A DNA stretch of 48,806 nt from positions 1 through 48,806 of the forward strand of contig NZ_CALVGO010000005.1 of assembly GCF_944327125.1 (NCBI RefSeq), written 5' to 3'. Of the stretch, positions 16,889 to 24,831 are shown in pieces. The translations under genes and the position numbers were made by a program. The notes under the pieces were generated by a model that did not search any database, was not told where the DNA came from, and saw only the letters and a list, made by a program, of their open reading frames with translations. This stretch comes from an uncultured Faecalicoccus sp. (lineage in GTDB: Bacteria > Bacillota_I > Bacilli_A > Erysipelotrichales > Erysipelotrichaceae). Positions within the stretch are counted from its first letter, which is position 1. Every line of letters starts with the position of its first letter.

Positions 16889-17791
16889 TTACCGCTTTGC
16901 TTTGATCGTTTTTCTCACCGCAAAGAAGCTGGCAAAAAAGCCGACAAAAAGTCCGCATCCCAGCATGCCAAAACCGACGATATAACGAATCGTAGAACTA
17001 TCGATCAAAGAAAACAAACTGGCAAATAAGACACCATTCATTCTTTCATAGAGTATCGGATACCCAAAATATACCAACAAAAATGGAATCAAAGCCCCCA
17101 GCAGGCCAATCAATATGCCTTGTACTTCAAAAGGTGTGCGAATAAAACTATCCGTCGCCCCTACCGTACGCATGATATTGATTTCATCCTGACGGGAATA
17201 AATTGTCGTACGAATCGTATTATATATAAGATACAGTGATAAAATCAACAATAACGCCGATAAAACATATCCCGCTTTTCGGACAACGTCCATCAAATGA
17301 ATCAATTCTGTCACGCTGGAGCCGCCAAACGCTGTAGAATCAACCCCCTCAAGCGTTTCGATTTCCGCAGCAGTTTCCTCGATCATCGAGCTCTCTTTGA
17401 CGACGACAAAAAATGCATGGGATAAGGGATTCTCTTGGCCTCGATACTGACTGAAGGCCTCCCCTTTTTCACGGATCATCAATTCCAGCTCATCGTCCTT
17501 GCTGGAGAAAATCACCGTTTCTACATTATCGATCTTTTTGATTTTTTTCTCCATGGAATCGATTTCGTCCTGCGATGTAAGGTTGGAATCCAGCACAACA
17601 TGGATCTGCATGTCTTGTTGAACATTAGCGGCAAAATGATCGACATGGATCCCGATCAAAAGAAAACAGCCAATCAAGAAAACAGATACCGCCATGGAAC
17701 TGATAGCCGAAAAGCTGAGAACCAAATGTTTACGGATTCCTCGAAAGGCATATTTCAACTCATATAGAAACAAGTTTAAAATACGTTTCAT
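16889..17791 (-). CDS. ftsX: Cell division protein FtsX (second copy, ftsX2)
   Basis: A 300-aa four-TM protein typical of FtsX: a cytoplasmic N-terminus, TM1 (about 24-47), an extracytoplasmic domain (about 48-170), then three TM segments (about 172-194, 220-245, 268-292). The cytoplasmic loop DEINIMRTVGATDSFI is the usual coupling region. FtsX signals through the membrane to a peptidoglycan hydrolase when FtsE hydrolyses ATP. Its start overlaps the ftsE stop by 4 bp. It is full length and differs clearly from the ftsX at 19853-20755, so it is not a recent duplicate. Confidence 0.93.
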   Translation of the reverse strand: MKRILNLFLYELKYAFRGIRKHLVLSFSAISSMAVSVFLIGCFLLIGIHVDHFAANVQQDMQIHVVLDSNLTSQDEIDSMEKKIKKIDNVETVIFSSKDDELELMIREKGEAFSQYRGQENPLSHAFFVVVKESSMIEETAAEIETLEGVDSTAFGGSSVTELIHLMDVVRKAGYVLSALLLILSLYLIYNTIRTTIYSRQDEINIMRTVGATDSFIRTPFEVQGILIGLLGALIPFLLVYFGYPILYERMNGVLFASLFSLIDSSTIRYIVGFGMLGCGLFVGFFASFFAVRKTIKAKR

Positions 17792-18471
17792 AGGCTGACA
17801 TAGCCGCCTTTCTTAGAATCTTTGACCACAAAACCCTGGTCCAATGTTACCGTTCTTTTCTTGAACTTTTCCACTAGGACGATATCGTGAGTCACCATCA
17901 AAACCGTTGTTCCCATCGCGTTGATCTTTTCAAGCAACTCCATGATTTCCTTGGACTTTTCCGGATCGAGATTCCCGGTCGGTTCATCCGCTATCAAAAG
18001 TTTAGGCTTATTGGCAATCGCACGGCCTATGGTTACACGCTGCTGCTGACCGCCGGATAATTCATCGGGATAGGCTCGGGCCTTTTCTTTTAAATCGACA
18101 AGGTCCAGGATCTCTGTCACACGCTTGCGGATCTTTTTTTTGGAGATTCCCAGGACTTCCAGGGCAAACGCTATATTTTCCTGAACTGTCAATTTAGGAA
18201 GAAGGCGGTAATCCTGAAAAATACAGCCTATATTCCGACGATAGTATGGAACTTTACGGTGTTTGAGAGCCCCTACATTGATGCCATCCACGACCACCGT
18301 TCCCGAATCGGGCACTTCTTCTCCATTCAATATCTTAATGATCGTACTTTTCCCCGAACCTGTAGGCCCTATGATATAAATAAACTCACCATCTTCAATC
18401 GATAAAGAGATTCGATTTAAGGCATGAACTCCATTAGGATATGATTTGGTGACATTTCTTAATTCAATCAT
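17788..18471 (-). CDS. ftsE: Cell division ATP-binding protein FtsE
   Basis: A 227-aa ABC ATPase. The Walker A motif GPTGSGKST is at 35-43, followed by a Q-loop (IFQDYRLLP), signature LSGGQQQR, Walker B LLIADEPTGNLD and the H-loop VTHD. The near-invariant FtsE end (TLDQGFVVKD) is present. It powers FtsX at the septum to activate wall hydrolysis. It lies between the M23 peptidase gene (14 bp upstream) and ftsX2 (4-bp overlap). It is the only FtsE in the window although two FtsX proteins are encoded. Confidence 0.96.
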   Translation of the reverse strand: MIELRNVTKSYPNGVHALNRISLSIEDGEFIYIIGPTGSGKSTIIKILNGEEVPDSGTVVVDGINVGALKHRKVPYYRRNIGCIFQDYRLLPKLTVQENIAFALEVLGISKKKIRKRVTEILDLVDLKEKARAYPDELSGGQQQRVTIGRAIANKPKLLIADEPTGNLDPEKSKEIMELLEKINAMGTTVLMVTHDIVLVEKFKKRTVTLDQGFVVKDSKKGGYVSL

Positions 18472-18485
18472 TCCAATCCTCCTGC

Positions 18486-19856
18486 TTAATTAGTAAAGAA
18501 TCGTTCCGGCCGTTCGCGGCATGGGGTCCCATATCCGTTTTCACAAGCGGTTGCGGTGGAATTCCAACCGGTACCCCAGGCAAAATCCGCTGAGCCGGAA
18601 AAACGGGAAACGGCTTCTTCCAAAGACATATTTCCCAGATTGTATACTTCAATATGACAATGCGGACCGCTGGAATTGCCCGAATTGCCCGTCAAGGCAA
18701 TCGTTTGTCCCTGGGCAACCGACTGTCCGGCACTTACCGCAAAACCTTCTCTGGATAAATGGGCAAAACTTACTGCGTAGGTCGTTCCATTGACCCGGCA
18801 TACCATTTCAATCGTATTTCCGCCGCCATAAGGATATCCAGACCAGTTTCCCAGATAACCTCCGTTGGATGGCGCAGGATTATCAGCGTATAAGATCACG
18901 CCGCTGGCAGGTGCCAAGACCGGTGTTCCAATCGGAACCGCATAATCCATTCCTAAGTGAAGGCCTCCCCCAGGATAGGCCCACGTATGAGCCGAAATAC
19001 GCCCGCCGCTGATTGGTGCTGTAAATCCGCTGACATTAGGCAGCGTCCCAGAATAACTCACCGAGATCATGTTGGAGCGAATGGATTCAATATCGTTGAA
19101 AGCAGCCCGTTTGGCAGCTTCCAGATCGGCCATCTGTTTTTTATACTGTTCAACGAGTTGATTGTATGAATCCTCCAGCTCTTTGGCCTGACTTTTCTGT
19201 TCTTCCAGCTGATTTTTCTTACTTTTTGTCTCTTCTTCCAAGCGCACTTGTTCTGATTTTTGAAGATTGAGCTCCTCTTTTAAACGATTCAATTGATTAA
19301 TTTGATCTTGATCGTCTTCTGTGATCCGCTCGATCCCTGTGATCCGCCGAAGCATATCATTCAGATCCTGCGCCCCCATGATCAAATCAATCAACATATT
19401 GGTGCCTGTAGAAGCCTGTTCATTTTTCATTCGCGTTTTGATCTGTTTATCCCAGGTATCAATTTCTTTTTGTTTCTTCTGGATTTTTTCATCCAGACTT
19501 TTGATTTCCTTTTCAATCGAATCGATCATTGTTTGTTTTTCCTGGATCTGTGACTCCAGCTGTTTCTGAAGATCTTTCTGGGTCTTGGCCAAAGCCTCCA
19601 TCTTTTCTGTATCCGATTCCAGGCTTTCGATATCTTTGGAATATTGTTCTACATCTTTTTGAAGCTGATCATAGCGTTCCTGCTGATAATCCTGAAAGCC
19701 CTGGCAGGCATTGACCCCTTCCTGTGTGGTCTGGGGTTTTGAACATTGTTCGATCCACGCGTCTTCATCACTGTAATCCTGTGCATATACAGGATGGATC
19801 ATACCGCCGATACAAGCCAGCGCACAAAAGAAACTGATCCATTTTTTTTGTTTCAT
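18486..19856 (-). CDS. Secreted M23 (LytM) peptidase with coiled coil, EnvC/PcsB-like FtsEX partner
   Basis: A 456-aa exported protein. A signal peptide (1 to about 25, ending VYAQ) is followed by a long coiled coil (about 50-245, K/E/Q/L-rich) and a C-terminal LytM/M23 metallopeptidase domain (about 280-410). The zinc motifs HLGMD (HxxxD) and GPHCHIE (HxH) are intact, so unlike E. coli EnvC it should be a working endopeptidase. The coiled coil plus hydrolase plan and its position between ftsX1 and ftsE indicate an enzyme gated by FtsEX. The start at 19856 has GAGGTG at 6 nt and shares ATGA with the ftsX1 stop; the longer GTG start at 19865 is less likely. Confidence 0.92.
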   Translation of the reverse strand: MKQKKWISFFCALACIGGMIHPVYAQDYSDEDAWIEQCSKPQTTQEGVNACQGFQDYQQERYDQLQKDVEQYSKDIESLESDTEKMEALAKTQKDLQKQLESQIQEKQTMIDSIEKEIKSLDEKIQKKQKEIDTWDKQIKTRMKNEQASTGTNMLIDLIMGAQDLNDMLRRITGIERITEDDQDQINQLNRLKEELNLQKSEQVRLEEETKSKKNQLEEQKSQAKELEDSYNQLVEQYKKQMADLEAAKRAAFNDIESIRSNMISVSYSGTLPNVSGFTAPISGGRISAHTWAYPGGGLHLGMDYAVPIGTPVLAPASGVILYADNPAPSNGGYLGNWSGYPYGGGNTIEMVCRVNGTTYAVSFAHLSREGFAVSAGQSVAQGQTIALTGNSGNSSGPHCHIEVYNLGNMSLEEAVSRFSGSADFAWGTGWNSTATACENGYGTPCRERPERFFTN

Positions 19857-20755
19857 CGAGTCCACCTCAAATACTTTCTAGTCGCCAGATAACTTCCCAG
19901 CATTCCCACCAAAATACCAATACCCAATAACATCAGTACAACGTAGATCGTAAACGGATACGGTTTTATTAGAGTGAACATATCTGACATCAACGTTCCA
20001 TTTAACGCATTGTATAACGAAGTATAACCTAAAACACAAAAAAGCGAAGGAAGTAAAGCACCAAAGAATCCCGTAAGCATCCCTTCTAAAACAAAGGGAA
20101 ACAAAATGTACCAGTTGGTGGCGCCCACGGTTTTCATGATCGATATTTCATCTTTTCGAACCTGGATCGCCAGCTTGACCGTATTGCGAATCAGGAAAAT
20201 TGCCAGAAAAATCAAAGCTGCTACAAAAATCATTCCACCGATTCTTAGACCGGAAAACATCTGTACCATCGTATTGACTGTGCTGGTGCCATAAGTTGCC
20301 TCCATGACCCCGTCAAGCTTTTGAATCGCAGAAGTCGTTTCTTCGATTTTGGCATTGTCTTTCAGTTCAACCAGAAAAACATCGTAGAGGGGATTTTTAT
20401 CTTCTCCCTGATACTGGGCAAAGGTTTCCCCATAATCTTTGATCAGTTTATCAAGCTCTTCTTCCGAATCGCTGTATTCAATCGTTTTTACATTTTTGAT
20501 CGTTTGTAATTCATCTTGAAGATTTTCTATCTCATCGTTTTGAAAAGTGGGATTGATGGAAACCTGGATCACAAGCTGTTCTTCAATATTCTCCGTAAAA
20601 TAAGACACATTGACGGCCAGTACCGTCATGACCATAGCCATCAGCAACGCAATCGCAATCGATAACGAGGAGGAAAAAGTCAAAACAAAATGGCGCTTTA
20701 GATCTTTATTTGCCTGAGAAAACAAACGAGGCAGACATTTCAAGAATAAAAACAT
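19853..20755 (-). CDS. ftsX: Cell division protein FtsX (first copy, ftsX1)
   Basis: A 300-aa FtsX-type protein: TM1 (about 24-46), an extracytoplasmic domain (about 48-165, EENIEEQL to ATYGTST) and three C-terminal TM segments. DEISIMKTVGATNWYI is the conserved cytoplasmic loop. I start it at 20755 (MFLFLKC). The ATG at 20779 lies inside a TATAAT promoter box on the minus strand, so it would not be in the transcript, while GGGAG lies just before 20755. It is the first gene of the operon. Compared with ftsX2 it shares the fold and loop motif, but most extracytoplasmic residues differ. Confidence 0.92.
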   Translation of the reverse strand: MFLFLKCLPRLFSQANKDLKRHFVLTFSSSLSIAIALLMAMVMTVLAVNVSYFTENIEEQLVIQVSINPTFQNDEIENLQDELQTIKNVKTIEYSDSEEELDKLIKDYGETFAQYQGEDKNPLYDVFLVELKDNAKIEETTSAIQKLDGVMEATYGTSTVNTMVQMFSGLRIGGMIFVAALIFLAIFLIRNTVKLAIQVRKDEISIMKTVGATNWYILFPFVLEGMLTGFFGALLPSLFCVLGYTSLYNALNGTLMSDMFTLIKPYPFTIYVVLMLLGIGILVGMLGSYLATRKYLRWTR

Positions 20756-20777
20756 ACTCCCACTTCCAATCCTTGTC

Positions 20778-20783
20778 ATTATA
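20778..20783 (-). promoter_or_regulatory. -10 box of the ftsX1 operon promoter
   Basis: TATAAT on the minus strand. The -35 region is weak (TTTTGG at about 17 bp). The predicted start near 20771 leaves a leader of only about 16 nt before the ATG at 20755. Confidence 0.5.
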
Positions 20784-20868
20784 ACATATACGGTAAAGAA
20801 CCAAAAAAACTCGATAATTTTACAAATTATTTTGAAATGTCACATACTTTCACATAACCATCTAATAA

Positions 20869-20898
20869 TTGAACGATAACTTTATCTTAAATTATAAT
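20869..20898 (+). promoter_or_regulatory. Promoter of the candidate small RNA
   Basis: TTGAAC-18-TATAAT on the plus strand. It faces away from the ftsX1 operon and has no coding sequence downstream before the terminator at 20961-20993. Confidence 0.6.
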
Positions 20899-20904
20899 TG
20901 TGTT

Positions 20905-20993
20905 AAGGGAACACGATAAACACCCTTCATATCTCTCTCCTAAATTACAATATCATCAAGAATAACACCTCAAAGATCGGGGTGTTATTTTTG
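20905..20993 (+). ncRNA. Candidate small RNA of about 90 nt (no known family)
   Basis: A promoter (TTGAAC-18-TATAAT) and a strong intrinsic terminator (AATAACACC / GGTGTTATT plus U-run) bracket about 90 nt. No ATG occurs in this stretch and no ribosome-binding site with a usable start codon. A 5' hairpin AAGGG/CCCTT (20905-20927) precedes a pyrimidine-rich unpaired stretch (ATCTCTCTCC) that could base-pair with purine-rich Shine-Dalgarno sites. The sequence does not look like SRP RNA, 6S or tmRNA. It lies between the divergent ftsX1 operon and the tRNA pair. Confidence 0.5.
20961..20993 (+). terminator. Intrinsic terminator of the candidate small RNA
   Basis: A 9-bp stem AATAACACC / GGTGTTATT around an 11-nt loop, followed by a U-run. 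No protein-coding gene on this strand precedes it. Confidence 0.8.
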
Positions 20994-21016
20994 TGGAATT
21001 TTTTTTATTTTTTTAT

Positions 21017-21045
21017 TTGACATTGCTATAGGTGGATGCTATTAT
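21017..21045 (+). promoter_or_regulatory. Promoter of the tRNA-Ile/tRNA-Ala unit
   Basis: TTGACA-17-TATTAT on the plus strand, about 20 nt before the tRNA-Ile 5' end. Confidence 0.82.
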
Positions 21046-21064
21046 ATTAAGGCAGTCAGCAAAT

Positions 21065-21141
<77 letters not shown>

Positions 21142-21168
21142 TTTGTTGTCTTCCACATATATCTTTGT

Positions 21169-21244
21169 GGGGTGTTAGCTCAGCTGGGAGAGCACCTGCT
21201 TTGCACGCAGGGGGTCAGGAGTTCGATCCTCCTACGCTCCACCA
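21169..21244 (+). tRNA. tRNA-Ala (anticodon TGC)
   Basis: 76 nt with an encoded CCA end. The acceptor stem is GGGGTGT/ACGCTCC (one G-U pair). The D-arm is AGCTCAGCTGGGAGAGC. The anticodon loop TTTGCAC gives TGC, and the T-arm contains AGTTCGATCCT. It lies 27 nt after tRNA-Ile; the pair usually sits inside rRNA operons, but no rRNA is present here. Confidence 0.97.
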
Positions 21245-21254
21245 TTTAAAAACA

Positions 21255-21284
21255 AAGCCTTTATCGAAAGATAGAGGCTTTTTT
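21255..21284 (+). terminator. Intrinsic terminator of the tRNA unit
   Basis: An 11-bp stem AAGCCTTTATC / GATAGAGGCTT with a GAAA tetraloop, then a U-run. Confidence 0.88.
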
Positions 21285-21291
21285 CATGTTC

Positions 21292-21316
21292 ACAAAAAAA
21301 GACGACCGCGTCGTCT
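21292..21316 (-). terminator. Intrinsic terminator at the end of the NAD operon
   Basis: Stem AGACGAC / GTCGTCT with a 3-nt loop and a U-run in the minus direction. The CPBP stop codon (21315-21317) touches the stem. Confidence 0.8.
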
Positions 21317-22187
21317 AGAAACTTAAGCCAAACAATACAAATAAAATAAGATATACGATCATTGTCCAGCAGCTGAAAAACATCTTTCCATACGGATAAT
21401 CACAATGTTCGCGTTTAAAGAGTTCCGGAATTTTATCCTTGTGCCTATGCAACAAGTATACCATCCCCACAAAACATGCGATCAATCCCAAAGAAAAGAA
21501 GATGGACAATACCGGAAGTGCCACCGACAATACCGCAACCAAATTATTGACGATATGCAATACGATTGGCAAGGTCATCGATTCTTCTTTCAGGCTGGCA
21601 TAGGCCAAAACACAGCCTATAAAGAAAGTGGTAACGCCCTGGGAAAGATTCATATGCATCATACCAAACAAGGCCGAGCTGACCAAGATCGCAAAAGTTC
21701 TATGATATTTATCCAGGGTTCGAAGAATGACGCCTCGAAAAAGAAGTTCTTCAAAAACCGGGCCAATCAGCACGGTATACGCTAAAATCACCAGATCGAT
21801 CCAAACCGTTCCGGTAAATAGTATGCTTATATCGGTTGTCGGTACATCGAAATGATTTATGACAAGCTGGTAGATAAAGGAAACATAGAAATTGACACCT
21901 AATAAGATTACCAGATAACTGAAAAAATGCGGTAATTTCTTAGAAAAGAGCCTTCGGTCCAAATTCGGTTTGAGCCATGCTTTCCCTAAAAAGAACATTC
22001 CCATCGTGATTGCCATAGGAATCAGAGCACTCAAAAGCATGATCATTGAAAACGAAATTTCCATTCTAAAGATCAGAGCAACAAGGACCATACTCAGGAT
22101 AAGCACCAGGGTACTATGTACGAGCACAAGTCCTGATACCTTTCTAAACTCTTTTTTTACCGCATCAAATAAAGTACTTTTTTTCAT
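21315..22187 (-). CDS. CPBP-family intramembrane glutamic endopeptidase (CAAX protease-like)
   Basis: A 290-aa polytopic membrane protein with about 7-8 TM segments. Motif 1 EELLFRGVILR (EExxxR) is near residue 145, motif 2 MMHMN near 173, and a third HIVNNLV near 210. These are the catalytic motifs of the Rce1/CPBP (ABI) family, which in bacteria can process peptides or confer bacteriocin immunity. It is the last gene of the nadA-nadBC-niaR operon, 9 bp after niaR, with no strong Shine-Dalgarno, which suggests coupled translation. A direct role in NAD metabolism is not indicated by the sequence. Confidence 0.85.
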   Translation of the reverse strand: MKKSTLFDAVKKEFRKVSGLVLVHSTLVLILSMVLVALIFRMEISFSMIMLLSALIPMAITMGMFFLGKAWLKPNLDRRLFSKKLPHFFSYLVILLGVNFYVSFIYQLVINHFDVPTTDISILFTGTVWIDLVILAYTVLIGPVFEELLFRGVILRTLDKYHRTFAILVSSALFGMMHMNLSQGVTTFFIGCVLAYASLKEESMTLPIVLHIVNNLVAVLSVALPVLSIFFSLGLIACFVGMVYLLHRHKDKIPELFKREHCDYPYGKMFFSCWTMIVYLILFVLFGLSF

Positions 22188-22196
22188 AAAATTATT

Positions 22197-22697
22197 TTAA
22201 CAGAGAATATGATGTTTGTCTAAACATGCCTTGACCTCTTCCAGAGCATCCAGAGAAGGGGCATGGATCGTGTGATAGTGGATCCCCTGCGTCAGTTTAT
22301 TCAAAGGCTGTGCCTTTTCTTTCCGAATCTTTTGAAGAAACGCTTTAACATCCCTTCGTGAACGAATCATCAGTTCCACTTCAATATGACCATACGTGGG
22401 ATGTTCCACAAAGACATTTTCGACCCACGCCCCACAGTCCACAATGATATTCAATTCTTCTTCCATCTGCTTTGAAGAATGAGAAACCTTGATGATCTCT
22501 TTGACTCCCTGATCAGGAAGAATATATCCCCGATTGGTCGAGAGCACCGGCACATCACTGGCTTTTAATAAAGCGATATCCTGGACGATGACTTGTCTTG
22601 ATACATGCAGTTCTTTAGCCAGGGCACTTCCTGACATGGGTTCTTTTGTATTTTCCAATAAGTTCTTCAAAGCTTCCAAACGTTCATTTTTTGTCAT
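22197..22697 (-). CDS. niaR: NiaR-type transcriptional repressor of NAD biosynthesis
   Basis: A 166-aa protein. An N-terminal winged helix (1 to about 60; ALAKELHVSRQVIVQDIALLK) is followed by a 3H domain (about 75-165) with the expected histidines (YGHIEVELM, LTQGIHYHTIHA). NiaR binds nicotinic acid and represses niacin uptake and nad genes. It is encoded 1 nt after nadBC in the operon it is expected to control. The candidate operator is at 25776-25797 over the nad promoter. The operon would be autoregulated. Confidence 0.93.
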   Translation of the reverse strand: MTKNERLEALKNLLENTKEPMSGSALAKELHVSRQVIVQDIALLKASDVPVLSTNRGYILPDQGVKEIIKVSHSSKQMEEELNIIVDCGAWVENVFVEHPTYGHIEVELMIRSRRDVKAFLQKIRKEKAQPLNKLTQGIHYHTIHAPSLDALEEVKACLDKHHILC

Positions 22698-22698
22698 A

Positions 22699-24831
22699 TT
22701 ACACCAGCTTTAAATTTTTCAAGGAAAGATCCAGGATCTTGGCCGAATGTGTCAGGGCTCCGCTTGAAATATAATCAACGCCTGTCGAGGCAAGCTGGGC
22801 AATGTTTTCTCGGGTCACATTGCCACTGCATTCCGTTAAGGCCCGTCCCTGGATATACTCCACAGCTTCTTTCATCTGTTCAATGCTCATATTGTCCAAC
22901 ATGATGATATCCGCCTGGGCTTCCACCGCTTCTTTGACCATCTCCATATTTTCAACTTCCACTTCGATCTTGCGGACAAACGAAGCATATTCTTTAGCCA
23001 TCTTGACCGCATTGGCGATCCCGCCGGCCGCGGCAATATGATTGTCCTTTAATAAGATTCCGTCACTGAGATTGTAACGATGATTGTATCCGCCTCCAAC
23101 TTTGACCGCATATTTTTCAAACACTCTCATGTTTGGGGTTGTCTTTCTTGTATCCAGCAGTTTGATTCCTGTCCCTTCTAACAGTTTGGCCGTCTCATGA
23201 GTATAGGTCGCAATGCCTGACATTCGCTGCAAGTAGTTCAACGCTGTCCGTTCCCCAGTTAAAAGCGAGCGTATATCGCCATAGATCTCTGCGACCAGCT
23301 CTCCTTTTTTTACGGCATCGCCATCTTCAAAAAAGAAAGTGACCTCGGTTTTAGGGTCTACAAGATGAAATACCCGTTCAAATACCGGAAGTCCGGCCAA
23401 GACTCCATCTTCTTTGCAGATCAGCTGCACACTTCCAGAATGATAGCCTTTCATGATCGCATTGGTCGTAATATCTTCGCTTGTCACATCTTCCCGCAAA
23501 GCCTGCAGAATCAGTGTATCAACATTCATTGACATTGTAATTGAATTCATTTTCTTCCCTTCTTTCTTTTTCCTGATCACATTCCAGATCATGTCTGGAT
23601 ATTCTTCGGTATTGAGTTTCTCAACACATTGTTTGACCAATTCTTCAAAATGAGAAGAACGGATACTTTTTTTATGACAAATATCTTCCATCGCCCTTTG
23701 GGCAAACACAAGACTTTCCAAAAGCGAGTTGCTGGCAAGGCGATTGGCTCCATGGACACCGTTGCATGCGGTTTCCCCTACGGCATAAAGCTGCTCCATG
23801 GTTGTTCTGGAATACGCATCCACATGGATCCCGCCCATAAAATAGTGCTGCGCTGGGACAACCGGGATCCATTGCCTGGTGCAGTCGTACCCTTCCTCCA
23901 GACAGTGCTGATAAATATGCGGAAAATGTTTTAGGATCTGTTCTTTTCCCAAAACCGTCATATCCAGCCAGACATAAGGCATGTTATCTTTTTTCATTTG
24001 TTTGTAGATCTCCTGAGTCAGAAGATCCCGTGGAAGCGTTTCTTCGGCAAACCGTTTTCCATCTTTGCCGTAAAGTTTGGCGCCTTCGCCGCGGACACTT
24101 TCACTGATCAAAAATCGTCTTCCCTTTCGTTTTGAATAAAACGAGGTAGGATGGATCTGAATATAATCCGGATGCTCCAGGGCCACATGGTGCTTTAAAC
24201 TGATGGCCAGAGCATCGCCGGTCAAATGAGGATAGTTCGTTGAGTTTTTAAAGAGTCCGCCGATCCCGCCGGTGGCAAGGATCGTAAAATCACTCTCAAT
24301 TGAAAAGAGTCCGTCTTTATCTTTTGCCAGGATCCCAAAACATCGATTGTCCTCCTCGATGATATCCAGCATTTCGGTATGCTCCATCCAGACAATGTTT
24401 TTCCTTTTCAAGGCCGCTGTCAAAAGATGGCTGGTGATTTCTTCTCCGGTGATGTCCTCATGAAACAAGATTCGTGCCTTAGAGTGACAACCTTCCCGGG
24501 TATAGACAAAATTCCCCTGGGGATCCTTGGTAAAACGAACCCCATAGTCTTCCAGCTGAGAAATAATATTCTTTGAAGATCGAATCATGATATCCACCGA
24601 CTGCCTGCGGTTTTCATAATGTCCTGCTTTGATCGTATCTTTAAAGAAACTGTCATAGTCCTGTTCATCCTTTAAGACACAGATCCCGCCTTGAGCCAGG
24701 TAGGAATCACTTTCTTTCAGTGTTTTCTTGGTCAGGAGCACGATTTTTTTATCTTCTGGAGCATGAAGGGCCGCAAACAATCCGCTGCATCCGCTCCCAA
24801 CGATCACCAGATCGGTTTGAATGGTTCTCAT
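22699..24831 (-). CDS. NadB-NadC fusion: L-aspartate oxidase plus nicotinate-nucleotide pyrophosphorylase
   Basis: A 710-aa single reading frame covering two enzymes of de novo NAD synthesis. Residues 1-427 are NadB-like: FAD motif VIVGSGCSGLFAAL, SYLAQGG, SESVRGEGAKLYG and HGANRLASNSLLE. Residues 428-710 are a full-length NadC: RKTTPNMR, KVGGGYNHRYNLSDGILLKDNH, VEVENMEMVKEAVEAQAD. The join is a lysine-rich linker (RKKKEGKK) directly before an internal ATG at 23550; the DNA there (AAAGAAGGGAAGAAA) resembles a Shine-Dalgarno site. The NadB part is short compared with about 530-aa enzymes and lacks most of the C-terminal helical domain. The start overlaps nadA by 4 bp. Confidence 0.92.
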   Translation of the reverse strand: MRTIQTDLVIVGSGCSGLFAALHAPEDKKIVLLTKKTLKESDSYLAQGGICVLKDEQDYDSFFKDTIKAGHYENRRQSVDIMIRSSKNIISQLEDYGVRFTKDPQGNFVYTREGCHSKARILFHEDITGEEITSHLLTAALKRKNIVWMEHTEMLDIIEEDNRCFGILAKDKDGLFSIESDFTILATGGIGGLFKNSTNYPHLTGDALAISLKHHVALEHPDYIQIHPTSFYSKRKGRRFLISESVRGEGAKLYGKDGKRFAEETLPRDLLTQEIYKQMKKDNMPYVWLDMTVLGKEQILKHFPHIYQHCLEEGYDCTRQWIPVVPAQHYFMGGIHVDAYSRTTMEQLYAVGETACNGVHGANRLASNSLLESLVFAQRAMEDICHKKSIRSSHFEELVKQCVEKLNTEEYPDMIWNVIRKKKEGKKMNSITMSMNVDTLILQALREDVTSEDITTNAIMKGYHSGSVQLICKEDGVLAGLPVFERVFHLVDPKTEVTFFFEDGDAVKKGELVAEIYGDIRSLLTGERTALNYLQRMSGIATYTHETAKLLEGTGIKLLDTRKTTPNMRVFEKYAVKVGGGYNHRYNLSDGILLKDNHIAAAGGIANAVKMAKEYASFVRKIEVEVENMEMVKEAVEAQADIIMLDNMSIEQMKEAVEYIQGRALTECSGNVTRENIAQLASTGVDYISSGALTHSAKILDLSLKNLKLV

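Noticed and set aside
16889-20755. ftsX1 and ftsX2 as a recent tandem duplication
   Set aside because: The two proteins share the fold and loop motif but differ through most of their length and are separated by two genes.
20905-20993. The small RNA as SRP RNA, 6S RNA or tmRNA
   Set aside because: It lacks the GGAAGGAAGCAGCC-type SRP loop, is far too short for 6S or tmRNA, and has no tRNA-like end.
22699-24831. nadBC fusion as a frameshift or assembly error
   Set aside because: The two parts are in the same frame with no ambiguity; an error would have to substitute or remove a stop codon exactly. It remains worth confirming in reads, but the simplest reading is a real fusion.
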